Of a stretch of 64,000 nucleotides of DNA, positions 37,001-52,000 are shown piece by piece. The translations under genes and the position numbers were made by a program. The DNA is from Chinchilla lanigera (lineage: Eukaryota > Chordata > Mammalia > Rodentia > Chinchillidae), in the NCBI RefSeq assembly GCF_000276665.1, contig NW_004955418.1, forward strand, positions 3,405,894 to 3,469,893, written 5' to 3'. Positions within the stretch are counted from its first letter, which is position 1. Every line of letters begins with the position of its first letter. Under the pieces are notes generated by a model. It made no database searches. It saw nothing but the letters and a program-made list of their open reading frames with translations, and was not told the DNA's origin.

Positions 37001-40000
37001 GACATTGGTCATCGGCCTTGGCACTCATTAACACCCCTCCTGAATATAATGTTAAAACTCTTCGTAGAGTGTTCTAGGAAACATTCACGGTTGATTGGCG
37101 TTGGCACAAAATTTGAAACATAGAAATAAACTAGTTGTTTCTTGAGTGCAAGTACTATGCCTTACCAAGCTTTTTATTCCTAGGGTTTAGCCCCAGTCCT
37201 TAGTCAACATTGATTGATGGGGAATTTATAATATTAAGGTAGATTTGCAAGAGAGAGAAGAGTATTCCAGATAAAAGGAATATATTAAGAAGTGATGCTT
37301 ATTCCTGTTTCCTCCCTATTTAGGGCCTCATTGCTATCAAGGACAGACCTCAAAAATCAGAGCTAGATGTCAAGGACTTGATGTGCTAAGCAGAGGAAGC
37401 TACGGAGCAGGGAATCTTAGAGATGGCCTACGGCTCTTGCTCAGGTTGCCAAACTGTCTCAGGTTCTTTGCCTTTTGATTATACCTAACAGAAAAGAATA
37501 CACACCCCACATACATTTTCTAGTTCAAGGTACAGTTTATTGCTACCTCTTACTCCCCTTGGGGTCCCATGGGGTGATGAAAGGAAGGAAGGTTTGTGTC
37601 TAGCTAGAAGAAATTGCGAAGGGAAGAAGGAACGTCATGATCTTCCTCCCATGAAAGTGGCAGCACTTCCATGGGCAGATTCCAGAAGATCCACTAATGT
37701 CTACCTGGTGTAGTACTGCTCTGCCATCTTTCCTGAAAGAGGGCACCCGGCTCCTTACAGTGAGACAGATGCGCTACAGGAATGGACTAGCCATGTGCTC
37801 AGCTGCTTACCTCCCTCTGCCTCTTCCTGACTAGCTAGGTACACTGATTCAAAGTGCAGGCCAGTGGTGAACATCATCATAACAAAATTGCTTACAGTCT
37901 GAGGCTTACAGGCTGTTGCTCATGTAGTCAGAGTCTGCTGACCATCTAAAGGGGATTACATCACATGATGCACAAAGTTGGGAAAGCCAAGTCCAAGAGA
38001 GATTTTCTTCTGGATACAGCACAAAATCTCATCTTAGAAGGCATGAGCTGCAAGATTTCAGCATGAAATGATAGCTCTAGCTCATTTGCCTCCTTCTGTA
38101 AGTTGGGCTTACCTGGAAACTCTCAATGAAAGTGACCTAGGTAAGCACTGCTCTTTGAATTCTTGGTTTTCTTGTTCCTCATACTCTCACTGACTTTTCC
38201 AGCTACTGTGTTTAGACCTTCATGAATCTAGTTACCATGGTAAGAGTTTTGCCAGGAACTATATAAAATAATCCTTTATTTGTAGCCATCATGGAATAGA
38301 TTTTGTTTGAGGGTCTAGGTCCTTTGTTCTAAATGTGTCCCAGGATTCCTTCCTTCTGTGACTTACTTTTATAAGGAATGTACCTCCTGACAAATAAAGG
38401 ATTCTTCAAGACTGAATTTAAGTGACAACTCTGTGAAACCCCAGTATACCAGGCAGGAAGAATCTTATGTTCCTCTAAATGCCTACTACATGTGTAACAG
38501 TATATTTGAATCTGACTTATTTCAGCATGTTTTTCTACCCTTGAAAATTGTCTGGAAACAGGAACACTAACCCCTGAGTACCTGCATCACCCTGCATTTC
38601 TTGGTAGCAGTTGAGGCTGTGAGGCTTCTGGTTTTTCCTTTTCCCCTATTAGTGGGATGGTAAATTCAGATATGGAAGTTTCATCATTGAGAGGTAACTT
38701 TTGAACAGGTAGTGAAATTATTTGGCAGACTCTTCCCACAAAGTGGAAGGAAATCCTAACCTTATTGACATTTCTAATGGGAGCTTGGAAATGATCCCAC
38801 ATCTCTGAAAAGGTCTGATCTCTGCTTCCATACCTAGCCAAGGTCTGGCCCGTCCCCAAAGATCAATCAATGCCTCAATGCCTGGGGAATAAATGGATGA
38901 GTCAGTGGTCAGGGATACATGAGAATCTGTTTATTTCTGGCCAGAATCAGGTGGCCTAGTTTGGGATTTATGTCTGCTAAGAGCTTGGGCCTTTGCAGAG
39001 TTGAGACCTTTCAAATTATAAATCTTGTGGTTCAGGGAGTGAGGGGACCATATGCTGATGATAAAGTCATTGCTGCAAAGCCCCTCTCAGTGAATATTTC
39101 ATAAATCTTAGTGTTAAGGAGGTAAGGGGGAGGGCTAAGTGAAATCTGTGTATCCTATCACTGTAATTCCTACATTCCATGCTACCTTCTTTTCCATTCC
39201 TTCAAGCAAAAGCGGCCCTGAGAGAGTCTGGCAAGCTCAGTCGGTATTGACTGCTGAGAGAGGCATGTCACTCTAAGGTAGAGTCCCATGCCTCCTCCCC
39301 GGTGTTGGCCGTGGAGTGCTGTTGTGCAAGAGGTTAATGGTGTTTTTCCAACAAGCAGCATTGAGTCTCCCGGTAGTCTAATTGAGGCAGTCATGACAGT
39401 CAAGGCTGCTCTAGTTTCACAGGGTAATGAAACCTTTTTTAATAAAATCATTACTTGGAACGTTTTCTGATCTGAGCTTCTTGCCTTGCAACTGTTACGG
39501 TGATTTAGCTGGGGATATTTGAAAGCCCTGTGATTTTAGATTACTGGCTTGGTGTTCATCCTTACTTTTATCCAGTGCGGTATATACATAAACCGTGTTC
39601 ACTCACCAAGAAGGAAATGATAATACGAGAGAGCATGGCCAAAGAAAGGAAGGTCTGTTGGACCCTTTTTGGCTGAAGTTGGGAAGGAGAGCCATTGATT
39701 AGAAGGGAAGGGAGAACAGCCAAAGAGTTGTTGCCAGAAAAACCCTGAGCCAGACTCACCAATAGGTACTTGAAACAAGAAGGAGATTCATAGCGTGCAC
39801 AGAAGTGTTGGTGTGGCTGCCCAGTTCTATGTCCTCATCCCCTGCACTCAGATCACCATCATACACCGCTGTCCTTTGATTACTGGGGCAGGTAACAGCT
39901 CTCTGGGCTGCACTGAGTTTGATACAAATCCAGCAGGGAAAAGTACTGACCAGGGAGAAGTTTACAGGAGTTGTTTTGTTTAAAACGGATCTAGGCATTT

Positions 40001-43000
40001 TGAGGACACTTTTTGAACAAAAAGTTGGGGTCTGAACCTATTTAGAGGAAAGAGTAGAAACCAAGAGAAGATATTTCTTCTTTGACAACCAGCATTCTAA
40101 ACTATCAAGGAGACATTATAGTTGGTAGTTAGAGGGTAGCTAGATGGATAAAACATATTAGCTAAGATATTTATAAGCAATACCCTGCGAGGAGTTTGAT
40201 ATTAAATACTTCTTCCACACGATACTATTTCATGTTCTTCACTAAGTTGTCCTACTGAAAATTACCCAAAAGGCTTATTGGGACCATGGTCTGACAGGCT
40301 GTTGGGTGCATTTGCCAAGCAGTTGCTGAGTCTCTGTGTCAATGTGCTGTGCTGGGTGGTTTTGGTAGCACATAGTTGAGCACTTAGCCTAGTGCCGGCT
40401 GCAGTGTAGGAACTTAGATACACCAGCTGAAGGGTTGAAAGCATGCGATATCACAGAATTTTAGTTGTATATTTAAGAAAATTCGAATGTGAAAAGGTGA
40501 ATTATATTTAGTAGCCAACCCCTTCCTGAACAGACTTATTGAGGTTTGGTAACCTAGTTTTTTAAAAAAAATTTTCTGAAAATATTTTTTCTTTGCACAT
40601 TTGACAATTCATACTCAAAGTAATGGGGTATACTCTTTGAAAGGTGTTCTATAAGGTTAAAAAAACTGCTTACCACATATTCAGAAATACCTTCACGGGA
40701 GTATAAAGTGAATATTCCTTGATTAATTGATTGGGTGATTGAGGTTATATACCTAAATAATTTAGTTAACGTAAGGTCAAAAATTATTTCATAACTTCTT
40801 TGAGCCCTTGCCATCTACATAATTTTAGTTCTTAATTACCTGGATTTGACTTTCCCAAAGGATGGATACTCAAGCCCAGAATCAAATCTCCATTTCTTCC
40901 TGCCTTATGGAGTCTTGGGTCTAATTGTACAGCATAAAATGCCCAGCCTTTGCATATTTTGCTTAGCTCTTGATAATAGAAATCTTAAATTGTTCTGATC
41001 TAGTTATCATGGTCTGGGAGCCAAGTCTCCACATCTTTTCATTTAATCTTCATTAAGGCCTTTTTTCCCTTTTTTTTCATGAGGACTGCTTTTTGAACTT
41101 TAATTTTATTATGTGAGGCTTGACTATCTACACTGTCACAATCAATTCAATCAGAGATTCAATTAAATTTGTTCTTTGGCATCATACAAACAATTCATCT
41201 GATAATTAATGTTATTTTTCTTTTTTTACTCAACTGATGGGCTGTTCTTGTACTATTCAGTCAAAGCTGATGGGATGCCACATTTTTTCCTGTGGTTTCA
41301 TACAGTATTGTATATGTAATGTGACATCAGAAATGGCATACTTCATTATTTGCTATTTGGTAACTTTATAATTGAGTAAAACCAAGAATTGGCTTATTAC
41401 TACATCTCCATTTTTCCATTAGTCTGCCTGGAATTTCTAGTACATTAAAAGTTTCCAAATGTAATCAGGTTAGATTTATTTTTCTTCCTGAATTTACCAT
41501 CCTTAGTAGTTTATTCACTGACTCTCTGGCCTAATCAGTGTTTATTTTCTTCCTCTTTGATTAAGATCATTTTATGTTTTTGTGCAGTATTTCATTTGTG
41601 TCTTTATGTTTATCGCTGATAAAAATAAGATTGTAATTCTCCTGAGCAACTTGTTAAATTGACTAGAATTTTGAAAAACAGAGTTACAGAGAACACAATT
41701 CCAAATGCCTTTGGTGAAAGAAAAAGATACACAGTAGTAAGGCAGACCACTCATAATTAGGCCATCTAAGAAGGAGCTGTTTGAGAGTTCATTTAGGGGT
41801 CATACTGAAACAATTTGGTTTCTCAGCAGATGCCCTTTGTGATTGGCTGCTGTGATTATTAGATATTTGCTGAACATTTCCTTCCAAGGAAAACTGGAAA
41901 AAAAAAAAAAATGAAACTATGATTACCAGTATTACTTGGAATTAGTTAGATCCAGAGTCTTAATGTAGCCATAGACCCGAGTTGCTGCTGTAGGGGTAGT
42001 CATTTTTCAGTAGCTGCAGCAACCCTTGAATGCTAGAGAGCAAATCCTTTTGTGATCCTAAATATTGCTTTTTTTTTTTTTTAAGGTAAGTTACATTTGA
42101 AGAGAGACTATTTACTAGAAACAGCAGAGCAACAAAGAATTTTGAGAAAATTACTCCTGACAATAGGTGTCAGAAATCTATCTAAATTTTATCACGAGGG
42201 CACTAGAAGGAGACGCTCAGCACCTACTTGGGGGAATATAAATAGGCCCCAGCGTTTAGGGGCCTTCATGGTGCCATTCCAGGTGGTTGGGAGGAAACTG
42301 CAGAACAGATCAATCCTGACAGACGGTGCTGTGGCAGGAGATGCTGGCCTTGGAGCCTCTCTCCTACATTTCTTGGCGGTACAGCTTTGGGCTGGTTCCC
42401 TGACTACTCTTCCTTAATGTACTCATCTATCAAAGAATGAGGAGGGAGACTGTCAGGATTCATCCACTTTTGTGCCTGACCGCGTTGCCATTTCACCCTT
42501 AAAATAAAATTATAAAGATTAAACTAGTGCACCAGAAAAATATGCCTTAAATTTTCAGGCATTGTGGCTGGAGGTGTATAGAGCTCAGGGCTAGAGTGCA
42601 GAGCTTGTGTTCGTCCCCAGCACCGGGGAAAACTAGCAAAAAATCTTACCATGGACTCCACTTCTATAGAGATGAGTCCTTAAATGTACATGTTCTGCCT
42701 GTGTGGGTTTCACTCATTCCCATGTGTTTGTCATAGGTCTTTTCTTTTGGGGAAGTATAGTTTTGGAGTTTGGTTTTCAATAGAAGAAAGACTGGGGGGA
42801 AAGAAGTAGGAGGTGAGGTCTTCTCTTGGTGAATATAGTCAGGATTTGAAATGGAGTTCCGGGTTTCCAGTACCATCTTTTTCCTGATAATTAGAAGACA
42901 GCTGATTCCTTGTCCAAGGTACCTTACCTCCTAGTTCCTTTTGCAGTTACTTTCACAACTCTTGATTTATGTGCTTCTTTGCTGACTCTTAGCCCTGAGA

Positions 43001-46000
43001 CACCTTATCCATTTGGATTAGAGGCTCCTCCCTTTGGCCTTCTCTGCTTGGCATGATACTGCCTGATTGAAGTGCTCATCAGAGAAGCTTCTGCACAGTC
43101 AAACCTTTCTCCAGCCGGCGTTGAACCAAGAGGATCACAAGTTCTCAAAAAAAAAAAAAAAAAAAATTTAACAGCAGTGCTGGGGATGTGGCTCCATAGC
43201 TGCTGGGTTTATTCCCCACTAGTGCAGTACACACACAGCATCTGCACCACCACCACCACCAATAACAACAAAACCAACTCGCTTTACCAGTGGGGTTGAA
43301 AGCCTGAATGATACACAGGGCTGTAGCACATTCATTCTAACCTTACTCTATCCCTCATACACTGTTAAGTTTGTGTTGTTTGTTTGTTTTGGCAATTTTC
43401 TGATAGGACAAGTTATTAGAACTCCCTTAATGGCCCCTTTTTGATCTGAGTGCTTACAGTATGCTTGCAGGGATCTGTACATATATTTTTCCTTTTCTTT
43501 TTAAGGTCATGCTTTTTATGAGATAAGCGACAATCTCCTGCAATAGAAACCACTTTCCCTCCAAATTTAGTGGCCTGTTAGGTTGCTATTTGCTGTTGTA
43601 GAGATACCAGTCTTCAATGACCAGAGTAGTACGTGACAAGCTTTGAACTGTGAAATGAATTTTGCTAAATGCTGAGGGGTTTGTAGCTGTCAGCAGGGGC
43701 ATTACTGGCAAGAGGAAGTAGTTTCTTTTGGAACGAGCACTGTGGAGAAAAGGAAGACTTTCTGGAAATTTTGGTCTTGTGCATGTCAACAAGAGGAATG
43801 CTTTGCAGTGTCTGTAGACTCTTGAGAGCAACTGGCTGTCGTGTCACATACCCAGACCAGGGAGAACCCCAAATCCTTTTTAGGTAAATACGTAAGTATC
43901 ATCCTAGTATTTGACTGAAGGTTTTAACAAAGAAATAGGGGATTCAAGCAATTAGTTGTCTATGCTGGTGAAATTTTTTCACAAGATTTTAATGGATAGC
44001 ACAGGGAGTTTAGACACAAGATGCTAAAAAAAAATAGCATCTTTGGAGACTAGAAATCAGACTTCTAATAGTTTTTTAACGGTGAAACCTTGGATCACGT
44101 GCCTAAAATTATTCAAACCAGCTAATAAAAGCAAGTCTAGATGTTTCCCATTAGCCTTGGAATGTACTTGGAAAGAATCCTGCTACTCCAGATGTCCAGT
44201 ATTGGAAAGCATCGGAAGAGCACTCCTTCCGTTTGTAGTGGAGAATACCATTCTGAAATTCACAATTGCAGTTTGGTGTGCTAGAGCATAATATAGGTAG
44301 AGCTGATATATAAGTATCCTTCCTTTTTTCTTCTAAAAGTAGGAAAATGTCACAGGAGGTAGCGTTTCTCATTTTTTGGTTGCAGATGAAAACCAATTTA
44401 TATAATGGAATAAGGTGGTCCAGACTTAGAACTCAGATGTGTTAAGTAAATATTTACCCTGGTTCCACTTAGGGAGGTAAAAGATTTTATTAACATATTT
44501 GTTGAGGTCATGAGGATAAGGAAAAGCTTATGCTGTGTTTAAATGCCTGAGAGGCCTTTTTGCTGCTGGCATTTTTAACAAAGGCTATTTTTTCTGAGTT
44601 TTTTTTTTGTTGGTTTTTTGTTTTTTTGCTAAAAAGAGTAAGCACCTTGTATCGTAACCTCAACTTTTGTACTGTACTTGCACAACTGTATAATCTCAAA
44701 CCAGAGCTGTAAAAAGTCAGTTCTTTTTCTGTCATGTTTGGAGCTTCTCTTCTTTTGATACAACTTAGGAGATTTGTTTCCAAGCTTTATTCTTGTACTT
44801 TTGCTCCTGGTTTACTTTGGGCTGTTATCAGCTCTTTGCACTTTGTCGTGTCTTCATTACTGCAGAGAAACTCTGCCCGTTAAAAGTCAAGATTTGAAGT
44901 GTTGAACTTACTTCCTTGAGTCCAGGCCACAGTTTGGCTCTGATTACTGCACCAGGCTGACCTCCGTCCAAGGGAGGGTGCCTTGGCAGAAATCTGAGAA
45001 TTCCTCGATCAGTGACTCCCTTTTTTGGATTTTTGGAGTCTTTAGGTGGATTGCTTTGAGCTAAGCATGCTCCTATTGGAAAGGAATGAGGCTGGGAGAG
45101 AGGAGGAGTTTGCACAGCATAAATCTTTGCCCCTGACCTTGGAGTTCACCACGCTCAAAGAAGCCAGCTGCTGCTACTCCTGGCCTTGAATCGTGCACCA
45201 TCAAAGCCCTGAAAGCTCACATAATGAACAGGTTTAAACGCTAGTGAAAGAGAAAAGTCGGATTCTGTTCTTAACCTTTGGTGGCCTCGTCCTGACTTGA
45301 CTTGTTTCTCCCCTTGAAAGTATTTGCTGTTATTCTTAGAAATCAAATTTTAAAAGACTAGCAGCCAAACAAACAGAATACTATATTGTGGAGCAGAGTG
45401 ACTGTGAAAGCTCTTTGTGCTGACAATTAATTTCACATGTAAACACTTGCATTTTGTTGCCAGCCGGGAGATTTCCATTCCCTTTCTCTGCCTAAAGTCT
45501 AGAAATAAAATCCTACAGCTGTCAGGTTCCCCCATATTCAGCAGCACTCTCTCAGGGTGGCTTTACGATGAGCAGAGTGAGGTTAGAGGATTCCACTATG
45601 AAAGTGTTTACAGCTTGCTTCACACTGCAACTCAAAAAGTAAGAAATTATCAGCCAGGTGTGGTGATGCACACCTAGAATCCCAGTTTGGGAAGCTGAGG
45701 CAGGAGGATTGCCATAAATTCTAGGCCAACTTATGCTCCACATGTGAATTCAAGGCCAGCCTGAACTACACAGTGAGCTGTCTTAGAAACAAAGAAAGAA
45801 AAATAGTAAGAAAGGAGAAGAGAGAGAAATAAATTATCAGTCTTTGGCCTGCCTGATATATTGCCTGCCCGTAGTGGCCACAGAAATGCAAAGCAAAACT
45901 AACGCAAATGGGTTTAGCCAATGTGTGAGCTATCGAAGTCTTTCCGAGTACAGCTGTCTCCCCAGCTCTGTTTCCACATGTCAGGCAGGAAACTCTGAGT

Positions 46001-49000
46001 GTGCTGGCCGGTATCCTGATGCAGCAGAGCCATGAAGGCTCTCCTTTTTTCTAACAGTGGGGCATTTTTGGCTATTGAGCACACTAGTCAGGTGTTCATA
46101 TGCTTTCTCTGTAATTACCCATTGTTACCACAGTCGGGTGTGTGTGTGTTTAAATTAGGTCAGCGCTTGTTTTATTTCATTTCCAAACCAGAATGTTTGC
46201 CAACTTAGGCACTAACATTTTATTCTGCTCTCCAGAATGTGCAGCGATTGCTTACATCATCCGAATGGCCCAGTGGTCTGCACACTTACCTTTTTGTCTT
46301 CCAGTGGTAGTGTTTCCTCCACTGTATGCCTTCTCTTAAAGCATTCGCTGGGTTAGGCAGAGCTCTCAGACTAGGTCTCTAGACAGACAGCACATCACAT
46401 CATCCCTTGGCACCGTCTAATCTTTGATGTAATGCTATTCAGAAAAAAAATGATTCTTGTCATTCACTTGTGGTTTCATTTTATGTTCTGCCCTCACATG
46501 ACCAGCAACACCTGGGAGCAGAGTGGCTTTTGAGGAAGATTCTTAATAGTGCCACTTCAAAGGGTATTTGCAGAAATGAAGTGTATATATATATGCACAT
46601 AAATTCTTTGTAAATTATAGTACTAGGTTTCACAACCGCCTGGCCAATTAGGCAGACTAGAACATGTGCACATGCAGGCACACACACTGTTTAATTGGCA
46701 GAGATATTATGAAATATACTCCTTTACTACACAAAGAATTAATTATGCAGGTTGGACACCTGCTACCCTAGTGTGCTTTCTTAATTGCAGGGAATGGGCT
46801 CCTGTCCTTGTTAAGTCATAAAAGGGCATGTGTGTGCGTTCTTTTAACACAGATAAAGAATAAAACTTAAAATTATGGCCATTAACAACCAAGCCCTATA
46901 CCATGTCTTTACATTAGATATCTTTGAAGTCATATTAACCAGTTACATAAGCAGCATGTATGTATTATGGTGTATTTTTGCTCTGAAGGTATGACCCTGT
47001 CTTTGAGGATCATTGTTACAGAACAGTCTTTCCAAAGAAATATCGATAAGATAGTAAATTAATTGGGGAAAATGCAAATTTAGAAACTAGCAATAGACAT
47101 AATTCAGATTTTACATGCAGTATAGTGGTACTGATTTGAGACATGTCAAAAGACTTTTAGATTGATTCTGTGTAGGAAAAAAGCTATGTTACTGGAAAAA
47201 AATACCAAGTTTTTAAATGAAACACATAAAAGAATTTAAGTTTGCATATTTCTTAGAACCTTGTTAGACTGGTCTCTAATTTCTCCCACATTTTGTTTTT
47301 CTCATTTGGAGTGCTAGCTGTCAGCAGTAGTCCATCCCAACTAATCATCTCCAGAAAGCTAATTGTCTATAGTCTTAAAAAAATAAGGTTATTTTTATTA
47401 TTCACTAGTTAGAGAGTAAAACAAGAATGAAGAAAGAAAGGCATGGTGGCAGGGAAAATCCCTGGACATTTTATTCTCAACTTGCCTGCTATGAAAGAGT
47501 ATTGAAATTTAAGTACCAATCGTTAAATATATCTAAGAAAATTGGAAAATTTCACCACAAGCTATGTTTAAATATACAGTAGGTTTAATTATATTAAGTA
47601 TACTTGAAAGTAATATATGTTTCATGGTTAATGTATTTAAACCAATGTGGTTCTTCCATTGTTCCACTGTTTTTAAACCTAATCGTTGGTAAGATACATG
47701 CGGCCTTATAGAACAAGGTCCATTGACAAATATATTCGGTAACAAGTATAAACACACTTTCCCAGAACTTAAGCAAAACCTTTAAGTATTCTCCAAATTA
47801 AAATACTAGAATTATCCTTTCTTTCTACATTTTGTATAAGTACTCACATTTTCTTAGTTGTCAAGAGTATAGCTTGTTTTTCAGGTTCTCTTATTCGTGG
47901 TATAGTATCCTAGAGGATTTTAAGGTTTTTATTTAAGGAAAAATAATTACTTATTTTATATATAGAAAACAATTTTAAACTAATACATGCTACTCTTGTG
48001 ATGATCACAGCATTCTTTGCTTTACTGGAATAATCAACAAGGTTCAGGTATTTTCATGTGTATTACCCAGAAGACTTGAATTTCTGAGATGAAAACCACT
48101 ACCAGCAAAGGAAAACTCAGCGCAGTATAAAAAAGAAAAATGTTTCCTTGGTGTTCATGCAAAACATGAACTCAGAAAACTGAGTGGATGAATGGAACAC
48201 GTATCCAACTTAGGACCATCAGTTGACTAGCAGCTGGACTGGTAGCCTTTGCAGCTGGCAAGCACAGACAGACTCTAGAGAGACACATAACTTACCCCTG
48301 TTTGCTGACCTGCTTACTATCAGCGCTCAGAAGCCGCAGTCACAGGGCACTGTCTTAATACTCTGAACTAGGTAGAAAATTGAGGGCCTAGCAGCCTGTT
48401 GGGTCACATTTGTGTTGTTATATTGTGGCCCTGAGAGGTGCAGTGAGACCCCCTGGCCATAGAGGAGCACATTACACCCTAAACTGTCATCCTTTCTTCC
48501 TGGGCTTGCATCGGACAGTCACCAAGTTCCTTGCCAGATCTGCTTACTGCCTTTGGTATTCCCTCTATGGCCAGCACTACTGGGTATTATGCTAACTGTT
48601 GGCATTGTTTGTTGTTTAGTCTGTGGATACATATACCAGCAGCTGTCATATTTGATATCACCTATACATTTCTCTCCTTCCCTCCTATTTTTTAAAAGTT
48701 GCTTTGTTACACTTAAAGCACACTATATTAGTTTGTTAGGGCCAGCGTAAAGTACCACAGACGAGTGACTTGAACAACAGAAGCTTATTTTCTTACATTC
48801 TAGAAGCTAGAAGCATCTTCCAGCTTGGTTTCTTCTGAGGCATCTCTCACAGGTTCTATACGGCTGTCTTCTCCCAGTGTTCTCACATCATCTTCCCTCT
48901 GTGTGTGTGTGTGTCCTGATTTCTTTTTAGAGGGACATTAATCATTTGGAATTAGGGCCCATCCTGTTAGCTTCTTTTTAATTTAATTACTTCTACAAAG

Positions 49001-52000
49001 ATCCTTTCTCTAAGTACAGTCACATTCTGCAGTACTGCTGGTTAGAACCTCACCGTATGGATTTTGAGAGGACACACTCCATCCTCTCACCCACACTTTT
49101 AACATTGTAGTTTTTTTTTTTTTTTTTTTGGTTTTTCTCCGGTACCAGGAACCGAACTCACGACCTTGCGCTTGCCAGGCAGGCGCTTTGCCGCTGAGCT
49201 AAATCCCCAGCCCCTAACATTGTAGTTTTATGGGTTGATCCTTGCCTGCTGCTGCTCACCCCTAGACTTGAGCTTCTAGAGATGGCAGGAACTTTATTTC
49301 CTAGAGAAGCAGAACCTAAAGCAGTGACCCTCACATTGCTGCTATTTCACAGAACCATGGCAAATGAATGCATGGGGGTTGGTAAGAAATTTGGGCTGAG
49401 AAGTCGTGCTGTGTCTTGGACTGTCAGCAGTAGACCCTGAGTGGTGGACTACAAAATGTCCAGATACAAAGAAGAAGCAGAGAAAATACATTTAAATCAA
49501 GACACTTCTAGATGTAAAAGCAAATGTGTATTGGTTATGCCTGTCCATTCTCTGCATCAGCGCTGAGAATGAAATAGGAATCGAGAACCTTGTGCAATAC
49601 CAAAGGTCGGACCTGAGTCATTTGAGAGCAAAGATAATGATTGTCAATAGAGCTGTCCTCTTGAGCCCTTACTCTTAGCGTGTCAAAGTACCACAGGTCT
49701 AAGAAAAAAAAAGCTGTACAGTGGATCATACTTCCAATACCTACCATCTTTTCCCCAAACCAACTGTGTCTAAAAATTAATTGACTAAAGTATGCCTTTC
49801 AGATCCCCTGTATCTGGGGATCTGCTAAGTCCCTAGGAACCAGCAACCAGGTTTTAGAAATATAACTGAGATTCCTTCTCTGTTTCTACCATAAAGGAAC
49901 ATATATTTTTCCTACAGTATACAGTGATTTATTTTGTGGTTCAAACACTAAAAAAATGCCTGATGATAGATGCCACTGGTCAATTTGTAAGCTAAATTAA
50001 TGTCTGCAAAGAATATGAAGTAAGGGAAAAAGTCTTCCTTGTGGATTTGGTATAAAATACTCATATTCCCAAGTCATTTGGCAAAAATCATTGACTGTTT
50101 TCCTTAAGAAAAGCAAGGTTTTTGAAAAAAACAAATCCTTAGAATAAGTGTGATAATCTCTGAAAGGTGAGCTATTTTATCGTATGAATGAAGTTCTTTA
50201 GTATTGATGCTTTGAAGCCAGAAGTAAAATGCTAGTGCAGTGTAATTTTTTCAATATGGCATACCCTAGAAAAGCATAGAAATAGAGAAGAATGATAATG
50301 TTTGCTTGACATGTATTCTTTGCAATGTTTTTAGTTTCTAAGGAAAACTTAGTTCTCACTAATAGTTCTAATATTTTAAAATTTTTTTTATGCTTTTTAA
50401 AGTGGTAAGTATTAGAAGTGATCCTTTTATATCCACTTATATTTACTGAATTTACAATTGATCGCAATTTGGGGTGTACTATAATTAAACCCAAACCTGG
50501 ATTTTAATGGACTATAACTTTGCTATATGCCTTGAAAAAAGCCTGTGTATTTTAATTTTTAATTTGTTTCCTTCACCCATTCTCAGCTAATGACAAAACT
50601 ACTTGTCCCAAACAAGGCAGATGGTGTAACTCTTTAAGAAAGAGCTGGGCAGAGGAGAGGAAATCTGTAGAAGAGAAAGATGGTTTAGGGTTGAGGGAGC
50701 CACATGGCTCAGAAAGCAGACCCGGTCCAAAGTGAGAACGTAGTGCCAGTTCTTGCGGGATGAGCCCTCAAGTATTTAAAACTGAAATGTGGGTGGTGTC
50801 TGTGGACTGGTGTAATTTTGAGGAAGAGGTGGTAGGCGATTTGCGTGCTGAGATAATGCAAGTACAGAAGGATAGTGAAAAGAAGACAGCTTAGCATCTA
50901 GAAACCTAGTTTAAGTTACAGTCCTAACCTATGCTGACTTTGTTGCTTTAAGTTGGTTGACCCTTTTGGATTTCAGTTTCCTCAGCTATATAATGGTAAG
51001 ACTTAACCACAGGCTTATCATCAGGATAAATTAGTTAATACATATAGAACTGCTTTGTAAGCTGGGATATGCTATAAGCATTACTGGGGCAGACTAAAGA
51101 TAGTCGTTGTAATATTTTCCCAAAGAATGAGCGTGGCCACCCACGTTTCCTGCCTCAGACTCCCTAAACAAATGGATTGATTGGGACATAACAAAGCAGT
51201 ACAGTTAGCTCAGTGCTTAATACTTCCAAAAACAAAAGGTGACTGCTAAATCTGTTTGTTAATCTATTGAGGTGTGATTCTTAATTATTATTTATTAAAT
51301 GTGTGGCTTTTTTAAACAAAACTTAGAGAATCAAATCTGGAGGAAATCTTACCTAATTTCATCCTATCTTCAAGCAGGGCTGTATCAAATGTGAATTAGC
51401 CTTGACAGATGGTTGCTGGATTCTGTTTCAAAAAAATTTTAAAGCAGATTTCACAGTTTTCCTCTCTAAATTCTTTTAGTAATTTAACAATGCTTCTGCC
51501 AGGTTCTTTCTTATAGCTGACCTAAATCTGTAGTTGTAATTTTAAGTCTTTTTCCCCACTCCTTTCTTTACTGAGATGGATAACAGCTGGTCAGAAACCT
51601 TATGCTAATAACTCCTTGTATATTTAAAGAAGAGTTACTCAGTTTGACTCCCTCTCTGCTCTTCCTCCCACCCTCCAGAATTCATCAACTAGTATTCTCT
51701 GAGTCATTCATAGCAGTGTCACCCAGCTCCCTGCTCCTATTTCAGATGCTTGGCTGTTTCCGGCATCTGTATACAACGTGGTGTTAGTGGCCACAGGGAC
51801 CTGGAGAGAATCTGGGATGCTACTGTCTTTCTTCCTTCACCTTGTGTGTGATCTTTAGTGTCTAGTAAACGCTCAGAGTAACAGCTCAACCACATGATGG
51901 GTATCTGATATATTTATGCCAAAAACATAGAGTTTTACAAGAATAATTATCAACACAGGTTGCTTTGGAAGTTAGGCTTCCTAGTGACTTAATGTACTCT

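Noticed and set aside
36361..37260. Possible exon or processed pseudogene in intron 2
   Set aside because: Mixed-composition sequence, but no frame, poly(A) tail or target duplication supports it.
42097..42417. 106-codon + strand frame in intron 2
   Set aside because: No family resemblance; its second half looks partly MIR-like. Only the TATA-like motif was retained as a finding.
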